Assembly: GCF_036647415.1 (NCBI RefSeq)
Contig: NZ_JAVXKG010000030.1
Location: 1 to 42,826 of the forward strand
DNA: 42,826 nucleotides
Reading direction: 5' to 3'
Source: Empedobacter sp036647415
GTDB lineage: Bacteria > Bacteroidota > Bacteroidia > Flavobacteriales > Weeksellaceae
Shown: piece after piece, positions 16,899 to 23,825 of the stretch
Layout: every line of letters starts with the position of its first letter
Numbering within the stretch: position 1 is the stretch's first letter
Made by a program: the position numbers and the translations under genes
The notes under the pieces: generated by a model
Database searches by the model: none
Seen by the model: only the letters and a program-made list of their open reading frames with translations
What the model was told of the DNA's origin: nothing

Positions 16899-18140
16899 AT
16901 GAAAAAACTTTTAATCATCGGGCAAGTTTGGCCAGAACCAACTTCTTCTGCGGCTGGAACGCGAATGATTCAGTTAATAGATTGTTTCTTAAAAGCTGAT
17001 TTCGAAATTACATTTGCGTGTGCGGCTTCTAAATCTGATTTTAGTTTTGATTTGAAATCAAAAGATGTGAAAGAAGTTGAAATCAAATTGAATGATGAAA
17101 GTTTTAATGATTTTGTGCGAGATTTAAATCCTGAAATTGCTCTTTTTGATCGTTTTATGATAGAAGAACAATACAGTTGGCGCTTAACAAATGAATGTCC
17201 AAATACAATGAAAATTTTGGATACAGAAGATTTACATTTTTTGAGAAATGCACGTCAAAATGCTTCGAAAAAAGGAATCGAATTTAATAACGATTTATTA
17301 TTTTCAGATTTAGCAAAAAGAGAAGTTGCCGCTATTTTACGTTGTGATTTATCATTAATGATTTCGAAACAAGAGATTGAAATTTTGAAAAATCAATTCA
17401 ATATTGATGAAAGTTTGTTGTATTATCTTCCTTTTTTGGAAAAATCTATTACAGATGATAAAGTAAATAATTGGACTGAATTTGAGGCTCGTGAGCATTT
17501 TATGTTTATTGGTAATTTTATACACGAACCAAATTTTAATTGCGTACAAATTCTTAAAACTAAGATTTGGCCAATTCTTAAAACTAAACTTCCAAAAGCA
17601 GAAATCCATATTTATGGTGCTTATCCAACTCAAAAAGTGATTCAATTAAATAATTCTAAAGATCGTTTTTTTGTAAAAGGTAGAGCGGATGATGCACAAA
17701 AAACAATGTCACATTATAAAGTTTTATTAGCGCCAATACAATTTGGAGCTGGTGTAAAAGGTAAATTTGTAGACGCCATGCAAACTGGTACGCCAAATGT
17801 AACCACGTCTGTTGGAGCGGAAGCTATGCAAGAAAACTTGGATTGGAATGGTTTTGTAGCAGATGATGTAGATGCTTTTGTAGACAAAGCAGTTTTGTTG
17901 TACACAAATGAAAACGAATGGAAAAAAGCTCAAAAAAATGGCGTTAAACTATTGAATGAGAATTATAATTCAATTTTATTTGAGAATAATTTTTTAGAGA
18001 AAATAGAAATGATTTTTAAAGAATTAAGGAATCATCGAAATCATAATTTTATTGGACAAATTTTACAACATCATAGCAATCAAAGTACAAAGTATATGTC
18101 GCTTTGGATTGAGCAAAAAAATAAAAACCTTCCAGTTTAG
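16899..18140 (+). CDS. Glycosyltransferase, GT4-like (GT-B fold)
   Basis: A probable cytoplasmic sugar transferase; donor and acceptor are unknown. The N-terminal Rossmann half begins LLIIGQVWPEPTSSAAGTRM, the Gly-rich start of GT-B enzymes. The C-terminal nucleotide-sugar half has FIGNFIHEPN, AEIHIYGAYP, and the donor-site stretch APIQFGAGVKGKFVDAMQTGTPNVTTSVGAEAM. The 413-residue length fits. It stands alone, is divergent from the miaE-like gene and convergent with the paralogous secreted proteins, so no polysaccharide cluster supports a role. The stop codon lies inside the terminator hairpin. Confidence 0.85.
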   Translation: MKKLLIIGQVWPEPTSSAAGTRMIQLIDCFLKADFEITFACAASKSDFSFDLKSKDVKEVEIKLNDESFNDFVRDLNPEIALFDRFMIEEQYSWRLTNECPNTMKILDTEDLHFLRNARQNASKKGIEFNNDLLFSDLAKREVAAILRCDLSLMISKQEIEILKNQFNIDESLLYYLPFLEKSITDDKVNNWTEFEAREHFMFIGNFIHEPNFNCVQILKTKIWPILKTKLPKAEIHIYGAYPTQKVIQLNNSKDRFFVKGRADDAQKTMSHYKVLLAPIQFGAGVKGKFVDAMQTGTPNVTTSVGAEAMQENLDWNGFVADDVDAFVDKAVLLYTNENEWKKAQKNGVKLLNENYNSILFENNFLEKIEMIFKELRNHRNHNFIGQILQHHSNQSTKYMSLWIEQKNKNLPV

Positions 18141-18150
18141 GAAGGTTTTT
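18123..18150. terminator. Bidirectional terminator overlapping the glycosyltransferase stop codon
   Basis: A perfect 11-bp stem AAAAACCTTCC/GGAAGGTTTTT (18123-18133 and 18140-18150) has a 6-nt loop and works on both strands. The TAG stop (18138-18140) is within the loop and stem. The convergent gene ends 5 bp away at 18155. Confidence 0.9.
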
Positions 18151-18154
18151 GTTA

Positions 18155-18670
18155 TTATGGAAGATCAATATTGTTTATAATATAATCTGTACTTTCTTTA
18201 GAATTCTTAAGGAAATCATTATTTCCAAAATTGACTACTTGATAGATGAAATTCTTTGATTTAAAAATATTGAATTGTAAATATACCGTAGATTCCATTT
18301 CTTCATTGTAATAGCTAATTTGCTTCTGAAGAGTTTCTTTTCCTTTTTTATTTTTATACAATTTAGATGGAAAAGATTTAAATTGTGGATTACTTGAGTA
18401 ATTTGAAATAGATATGTCCAAATATGATTCTAAATTATCCGAAATATCACCTACTTTCAATTCGTCAAGATTCTCTGTAATAACAAATCCATACGTTTCA
18501 GTTTCCTCATTTCCCCATTGTACACTTGCAAAATCATTTGTTCCTATTGTACGTTGAAATCCAGCAGGTAAATTTATTGTGAAAGGTTCAGCACCAATTA
18601 ATGCAGATTGAGCATTTATGGTTGTTGCCATTGTAAAGGCGATAGCAAAAGTGAAGATTATTTTTTTCAT
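18155..18670 (-). CDS. Secreted protein of unknown function, paralogue A
   Basis: The product has 171 residues with a signal peptide (about 1-20, ending TTINAQ). The mature part begins ALIGAEPFTINLPAGFQRTIGTNDFASVQW and continues as a compact alpha/beta domain with the strand YGFVITENLDELKVGD. It is clearly homologous to the gene just upstream, so the pair arose by tandem duplication. I do not recognise the family; the shape recalls small periplasmic proteins with a fold like PsbP/MogR-type domains, but that is a guess. It is probably the second gene of a two-gene operon (35-bp gap) and is periplasmic or outer-membrane associated. Confidence 0.75.
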   Translation of the reverse strand: MKKIIFTFAIAFTMATTINAQSALIGAEPFTINLPAGFQRTIGTNDFASVQWGNEETETYGFVITENLDELKVGDISDNLESYLDISISNYSSNPQFKSFPSKLYKNKKGKETLQKQISYYNEEMESTVYLQFNIFKSKNFIYQVVNFGNNDFLKNSKESTDYIINNIDLP

Positions 18671-18705
18671 TTAAAATTTAGTTTAGTTGTCAAATATAAA
18701 TATTA

Positions 18706-19218
18706 TTAATCTAATTTAAAACTATTAACAATGGTTACAAAATCGCTTTTCATGAGATCTTTATTTTCAAAACTACAATATTGTAAAATTTGATAAATAA
18801 AAAATTTTGTTTCTATAACAGTTTGTAGAAAATAGATATTTCCGGATTCTGGATCATTCGTTTCAAATTCTGCATACGCATAATTAAATCCTTTTTGATA
18901 CGAAATATATGGTTGTTTGATGTATTTGAATCCTTGTTTTTCGGTATATGGTTCGATAGAATTTAATGTATAATCGATCATATCCAGATGTGCTTCGGCT
19001 AATTTTAATTCATCTTTGTGTTCAAAAATAACAAAACCGTACGAATTTGGCTTCGGAGAAAGACTTTCGAACTGAATTGTAGCATAATCATTTAATCCAA
19101 TTGCGCGCTGAAAACCTTTTGGTATAGAAAGTGTAAAAGACTCTGCACCACGTATTTTCTGTTGAGAAAAGGACGAAATACAACTAAAAAGGGCAACAAT
19201 TATAATTAAATTTTTCAT
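18706..19218 (-). CDS. Secreted protein of unknown function, paralogue B
   Basis: The product has 170 residues with a signal peptide ending CISSFSQ (about 1-18). The mature sequence begins IRGAESFTLSIPKGFQRAIGLNDYATIQF and shares with paralogue A the motifs GAE-F, P-GFQR-IG-ND-A, YGFVI and HKDELKL/LDELKV. The family is unknown. It lacks cysteine pairs or catalytic motifs that would suggest an enzyme. It is the first gene of the pair and sits 78 bp downstream of the CstB-like gene, separated from it by a terminator at 19243-19269, so it needs its own promoter. Confidence 0.75.
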   Translation of the reverse strand: MKNLIIIVALFSCISSFSQQKIRGAESFTLSIPKGFQRAIGLNDYATIQFESLSPKPNSYGFVIFEHKDELKLAEAHLDMIDYTLNSIEPYTEKQGFKYIKQPYISYQKGFNYAYAEFETNDPESGNIYFLQTVIETKFFIYQILQYCSFENKDLMKSDFVTIVNSFKLD

Positions 19219-19242
19219 TGAATTAATTTAGTTAACGAAGAT

Positions 19243-19269
19243 AAAAAAAGCCTTGACTTAATCAAGGCT
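19243..19269 (-). terminator. Terminator of the CstB-like gene
   Basis: An 8-bp stem AGCCTTGA/TCAAGGCT (19249-19256 and 19262-19269) is followed on the minus strand by a run of T (A-run 19243-19249 on plus). Confidence 0.85.
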
Positions 19270-19296
19270 ATAACGTTATTTATTGTTTAAAATTGT

Positions 19297-20736
19297 TTAT
19301 GATTTTGAACATGAGTTAGAATCTAATGAACAAGGAGAAACTCCTTCTACAATTTTTATTCCTTCTACTTCTTTTATTTTTCCAAATCCACCAGCAACAT
19401 CAATCAAATTCTCAAATCCACGCGCTCTTAAAATAGACGTAAAAATCATCGAACGATATCCACCAGCACAATGTACCAAATAAGTTTCTTCTGGATCAAT
19501 TAGTTTCATCGATTCGTTAATAAAATCTAATGGCGCTGTAATTGCGTCTTCTACATGAGATGTAGAAAATTCACCTGGTTTACGAACATCCAAAACTTTT
19601 AATTCTGTTTCGTCAACTAATTCTGCAAATTCTTCTGGAGAAACTGATACAATTTCGTCAAAGTCTTTCTCAGCATCTAACCAAGATTGAAAACCACCTT
19701 TCAAAAATCCAATTGTATTGTCATATCCAACACGAGCCAAACGAGTAATTGCTTCGTCTTCACCACCATCTTCTGCAACAATTAAAATGGTTTGTTTAAT
19801 ATCTGTAATCAATGTACCAACCCAAGGAGCAAATTGTCCTTTTATTCCGATGTTTATTGAGTTTGGAATAAAACCAGCTGCGAAAGTTTGTGGATCACGA
19901 ACATCTAAAATTAAAGCGCCAGTTTCATCTGCAACTTGTACAAATTCGTCTGGAGTTAATGCTTTTTTAGCACGTTTTTTTACATCATCCAAAGACTCTG
20001 CACCCATTTTATTAATCATTACATTTTCAGGGAAATAGAATGGAGGAGGCATCAAACCTGAAGTTAATTCAGTAATAAATTCCTCTTTTGTTAATGCAGG
20101 ATTTAAAGCGTAATTTACTTCTTTTTGATGTCCTAAAGAATCAAAAGTTTCTTTACTCATATTTTTTCCACAAGCCGAACCTGCGCCATGAGCGGGATAT
20201 ACCGTAATGTCATCAGCCAAAGGCATAATTTTGGTACGCAAAGAGTCAAATAAATAACCAGCTAACATTTCTTGTGTTAGATTTGAATCTAATTTTTGAG
20301 CCAAATCTGGACGACCTACATCACCTATAAATAAAGTATCACCAGTAAAGATCGCAATATCTTTTCCGTTTTCATCTTTCAATAAATAGGTTGTACTTTC
20401 CATTGTATGACCTGGCGTATGCAAAGCAGTTATTGTGATGTTTCCTAAGTTGAAAACCTCTCCATCTGTTGCGATATGTGCCGTAAAATCAGGTTGAGCT
20501 GTTGGTCCATAAATAATTGTAGCACCTGTTTTTTCTGCTAAATCTACATGTCCCGAAACAAAATCTGCATGAAAATGCGTCTCGAAAATATATTTAATTT
20601 TTGCATTATCTTTTGTCGCTTGTTCGATATATGATTTTGTTTCTCTAAGCGGGTCAATAATAGCAACTTCGCCATTACTTTCTATATAATATGCACCTTG
20701 CGCTAGGCAACCAGTGTAGATTTGTTCAATTTTCAT
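19297..20736 (-). CDS. Persulfide dioxygenase-rhodanese fusion, CstB-like
   Basis: A non-haem iron persulfide dioxygenase fused to sulfurtransferase domains, expected to turn glutathione-type or other low-molecular-weight persulfides into sulfite and thiosulfate. The metallo-beta-lactamase domain (1-250) has HFHADF with H54, H56 and D58, then H110 (PGHT), D133 (GDT) and H183 (PAHG). H54, H110 and D133 match the ETHE1 iron ligands. Rhodanese 1 (about 262-355) lacks a Cys at its active loop (VAEDGGEDEA). Rhodanese 2 (about 365-465) has C423 in HCAGGYRS. MBL, dead rhodanese, live rhodanese is the layout of Staphylococcus CstB. A Cys-containing tail (SPCSLDSNSC) follows. TauE/SafE lies two genes upstream, which fits sulfite export. 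Confidence 0.88.
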   Translation of the reverse strand: MKIEQIYTGCLAQGAYYIESNGEVAIIDPLRETKSYIEQATKDNAKIKYIFETHFHADFVSGHVDLAEKTGATIIYGPTAQPDFTAHIATDGEVFNLGNITITALHTPGHTMESTTYLLKDENGKDIAIFTGDTLFIGDVGRPDLAQKLDSNLTQEMLAGYLFDSLRTKIMPLADDITVYPAHGAGSACGKNMSKETFDSLGHQKEVNYALNPALTKEEFITELTSGLMPPPFYFPENVMINKMGAESLDDVKKRAKKALTPDEFVQVADETGALILDVRDPQTFAAGFIPNSINIGIKGQFAPWVGTLITDIKQTILIVAEDGGEDEAITRLARVGYDNTIGFLKGGFQSWLDAEKDFDEIVSVSPEEFAELVDETELKVLDVRKPGEFSTSHVEDAITAPLDFINESMKLIDPEETYLVHCAGGYRSMIFTSILRARGFENLIDVAGGFGKIKEVEGIKIVEGVSPCSLDSNSCSKS

Positions 20737-20849
20737 ATGAATAAATTTAGTGTGTAAAATTACAAATAATAAAATTTAGAATTTTCTGAGAAAGATGAAT
20801 TCTAATACTTTTCTTCTATTTAAAATCAAATAAGATTGATAATTAATGC

Positions 20850-20877
20850 AATAAGCTGAATGATATCATTGCTTATT
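20850..20877 (-). other. Hairpin at the end of the methyltransferase gene
   Basis: AATAAGC (20850-20856) pairs with GCTTATT (20871-20877) around a 12-bp palindrome AATGATATCATT (20859-20870). It overlaps the methyltransferase stop codon and has no T-run, so it may be a weak terminator or an mRNA 3' stabiliser between this gene and the CstB-like gene. Confidence 0.4.
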
Positions 20878-21460
20878 TTGTGATCTTTTTTAGATTAATG
20901 AATAATTCGTTGTCAGCTCTTGGAGGAATAGAATTATAACATTTTTCCATTACTTTAAAATCAAAATAATCATTAAAATAAGTTTCGTATTCGGTTTTGT
21001 TTCCACCAAAAGGAGGAAAATCATTCCCAAAATCACGGTTAAACATTACGCCAACTAATTTTCCTTCTTCAGTAAGAAGTTGATTAACTTTTATGCTATA
21101 ATCTTGTCTTAAATAAGGCGGTAATGCACAGAAAAAAGTTTGTTCTAAGATCAAATCAAATTGTCCATCAAATTCAAAAAAATCTTGATGAATAACTTTT
21201 ACATTCGGATTATTCTTAAATTTTTCTTTGATTATTTCTACAACAACCTTCGAAATATCAACCAATGTAATTGCCGTAAAACCTTGTTCTGCTAAATATT
21301 CTGCTTCGTAAGCATTTCCGCAACCAGGAATCAAGATTTTAATATCTTTATTTTCGAGTTGATCAATATATTCTTTCAATGGAGTAGAAGGGGATTTTAA
21401 ATCCCAACCCGTTTCATTGTTTGTGTATTTATCATTCCAGAAATCTGCGTTAATATCCAT
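20873..21460 (-). CDS. SAM-dependent methyltransferase, thiopurine methyltransferase (TPMT)-like
   Basis: This is a class I SAM methyltransferase of 195 residues. The N-terminal FWNDKYTNNETGWDLKSPS is the TPMT-family signature. The SAM-binding glycine motif is LIPGCGNAYEAEYLA (about residues 43-57), and the acidic strand end is LVDIS. The family methylates thiols, and in bacteria also selenium and tellurium species. The start is 3 bp after the TauE/SafE stop, so the two are translated together. With the CstB-like gene downstream, methylation of sulfide or a small thiol is a reasonable inference, but the substrate is unproven. Confidence 0.85.
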   Translation of the reverse strand: MDINADFWNDKYTNNETGWDLKSPSTPLKEYIDQLENKDIKILIPGCGNAYEAEYLAEQGFTAITLVDISKVVVEIIKEKFKNNPNVKVIHQDFFEFDGQFDLILEQTFFCALPPYLRQDYSIKVNQLLTEEGKLVGVMFNRDFGNDFPPFGGNKTEYETYFNDYFDFKVMEKCYNSIPPRADNELFINLKKITK

Positions 21461-21463
21461 AAA

Positions 21464-22270
21464 TTATTGAATTATAAATTCTTCTATAAACATAAAAATA
21501 GCCATTAAGATGATGAAAAGAGCAAAACTCTTTTTAAGAAACTGAACGGGTAAATATTTATTGATAAATGTTCCGACTAAAATTCCGACCATCGAAATTC
21601 CGATAAAAACACTTAAAAAATTCCAATCAATTTTTAGATGCAAAGCATCGCCAATTAAAAAACCAATTAACGAATTAGTTGCAATGATAACCAAAGATGT
21701 TGCTGAGGCTTTTTTCATGTCTAATTTTGCAACCATCATTAATGCAGGAACAATTAAGAATCCACCACCAGCACCAACCATACCTGTTAAACCACCAATT
21801 AAAAAACCTTGAATAATTAAAATTGGATTCAGTTTTTTGTTATCAAAAGGAGTTTGACTTTCTTCTTTTTTACCTTTTAGCATAGAGATTGCTGCAAAAA
21901 CCATCAAAAATGCAAAAAGACCAAACATTGCCATTCTACGAGTTACATAAAATGTACCAATGTGAAATAAAGTTGTTGGTAATGCAGGAATAAGAAATGC
22001 TCTGACCAATGTAATTCCGATAACGGCTGGTAAACCAAATTGTAATACAACTTTCCAATCTACCATTTTTTTTGCAGCTTGTCTTATTCCTCCAATCAAA
22101 CCAGTAGAACCTACTATACAAAGTGAATAAGCAGTTGCAATTTTTTCGTCGTAATGGAAGATATAAGCAAGAATTGGAACGGCTAAAATAGAGCCACCAC
22201 CTCCAAGGATCCCCATAATAAGACCAATGAAAAAAGCACCTACAAAGCCAAAAAATTCGATAATATCCAT
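21464..22270 (-). CDS. TauE/SafE-family sulfite/anion exporter
   Basis: An inner-membrane permease of 268 residues with about eight membrane segments in two related halves. The N-terminal repeat is GFVGAFFIGLIMGILGGGGS, and the second is IQGFLIGGLTGMVGAGGGFL. Both Gly-rich motifs are the hallmark of the family (formerly DUF81), which exports sulfite or organosulfonates. It is the first gene of the cluster. A TAGATTTG -7-like box lies at 22288-22295 (minus strand), 18 bp before the start, without a good TTG partner. Next to a persulfide dioxygenase that makes sulfite, sulfite export is the likely role. Confidence 0.9.
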   Translation of the reverse strand: MDIIEFFGFVGAFFIGLIMGILGGGGSILAVPILAYIFHYDEKIATAYSLCIVGSTGLIGGIRQAAKKMVDWKVVLQFGLPAVIGITLVRAFLIPALPTTLFHIGTFYVTRRMAMFGLFAFLMVFAAISMLKGKKEESQTPFDNKKLNPILIIQGFLIGGLTGMVGAGGGFLIVPALMMVAKLDMKKASATSLVIIATNSLIGFLIGDALHLKIDWNFLSVFIGISMVGILVGTFINKYLPVQFLKKSFALFIILMAIFMFIEEFIIQ

Positions 22271-22489
22271 TATTCACTCGATTTTTACAAATCTATACTA
22301 AAAAGTAAAACATTACCTATTGAAATATTCTCAAATAATGATGTATATTAAAGGAAATGCCTACTAAATCAATAGACGAATTATTATTACTGATTGTTTT
22401 AAATTATTTTGCAAAGTTGGTGTAACAATTTGATCTTATCTGCTACTAATGTTACATACTAAAAAATGGTTAACTATAAAAACTACTAA

Positions 22490-23812
22490 ATGAAGAAACT
22501 TTTTATGTCTCTATTATTTGCAGGATCAGCGTTATTTGGTCAGCAAATAAAATTTGATGAGTATACTTTACCAAACGGATTACATGTAATCCTTCATCAA
22601 GATAATTCGGCTCCTGTGGTTACAACTGGTGTTATGTATCATGTTGGGTCGAAAGATGAACAAGTTGGGAAAACTGGTTTCGCTCACTTTTTTGAACATC
22701 TATTGTTCGAGGGAACAGAAAATATCAAACGTGGAGAATGGTTTAAGATAGTTTCTTCTCATGGAGGATCTAACAATGCCAATACAACAACAGATCGTAC
22801 TTATTATTACGAAACTTTTCCATCAAATAATTTAGAATTAGGATTGTGGATGGAATCTGATCGTTTACGTCAGCCTGTTATCAATCAAATAGGTGTAGAT
22901 ACACAAAAAGAGGTTGTAAAGGAAGAAAAAAGATCTCGTTTAGATAATCAGCCTTATGGTAGATTCTCTTATGGTGAAGCAATCAATCCACATGTTTTCA
23001 AAAAACATCCTTATCGTTGGAGTGTTATTGGATCATTTGAGGATTTAAGTAATGCTAAATTAGCAGATTTTAAACACTTTAGTCAAACATTTTATGTTCC
23101 AAATAATGCAGTTTTAGTAGTTGCAGGAGATTTTAGAACAGATGAAGCGAAGAAATTAATTGAGAAATATTTTGGTGTTATACCAAAAGGTAAAGATGTT
23201 GTAAAAACGGTTGTAAAAGAAGATCCTATTACAAAAGAAATTCGTGCAACAGAATATGATTCAAATATTCAGGTTCCATTATTGGCAATTAATTATCGTA
23301 CGGCAGATAATAAATCTAAAGATGCGTATGCGTTAGAAATGTTATCAAATTATTTAACAGGAGGTAAAAGTTCTGTTTTGTATAAAAAATATGTAGACGA
23401 GAAAAAAGAAGCATTACAAATTTTTGCTTTTAATCGTCAAATGGAAGACTACGGAATTTATTCTATTGGTGTTTTACCACAAGGTGATGTTCCGTTAGAT
23501 AAATTAGAGAATGATTTACAACAAGATATAGAGAAAGTACAAACAGATTTAATTTCAGAAGAAGATTACCAAAAAATCTTAAATACAATCGAAAATGATT
23601 TTGTTGCTTCAAAATCGGGCGTTCAAAATATAGCGCATGCTTTGGCAGATGCTTATATGTTGGGAGGAAATACAAATAATATCAACGAAGAGTTAAAAAT
23701 CTATCAATCAGTTTCGAGAGAAGATATTCGCAACGTTGCTAAAAAGTATTTAAACAAAAACCAACGTGTAATTGTCAATTATTTACCAGAATCTAAAAAA
23801 GCAGCAAAATAA
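22490..23812 (+). CDS. M16-family zinc peptidase, catalytic subunit
   Basis: A secreted M16B peptidase of 440 residues with a signal peptide ending SALFGQ. The inverted zinc motif HFFEH is at 66-70, with the distal Glu in the stretch EVVKEEKRSR near 140-147. The C-terminal half lacks an evident R/Y substrate element, so it should need a partner. That partner is the next gene, 13 bp downstream. Such HxxEH and R/Y heterodimers are known in Sphingomonas and in mitochondrial processing peptidase. It should act in the periplasm on short or unfolded peptides; the target is unknown. Confidence 0.93.
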   Translation: MKKLFMSLLFAGSALFGQQIKFDEYTLPNGLHVILHQDNSAPVVTTGVMYHVGSKDEQVGKTGFAHFFEHLLFEGTENIKRGEWFKIVSSHGGSNNANTTTDRTYYYETFPSNNLELGLWMESDRLRQPVINQIGVDTQKEVVKEEKRSRLDNQPYGRFSYGEAINPHVFKKHPYRWSVIGSFEDLSNAKLADFKHFSQTFYVPNNAVLVVAGDFRTDEAKKLIEKYFGVIPKGKDVVKTVVKEDPITKEIRATEYDSNIQVPLLAINYRTADNKSKDAYALEMLSNYLTGGKSSVLYKKYVDEKKEALQIFAFNRQMEDYGIYSIGVLPQGDVPLDKLENDLQQDIEKVQTDLISEEDYQKILNTIENDFVASKSGVQNIAHALADAYMLGGNTNNINEELKIYQSVSREDIRNVAKKYLNKNQRVIVNYLPESKKAAK

Positions 23813-23825
23813 AAACGACTGAATT

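Noticed and set aside
21936..22277. A 113-codon minus-strand ORF overlapping TauE/SafE
   Set aside because: It is an out-of-frame reading of the membrane protein, rich in Cys, Trp and Ser, without any domain.
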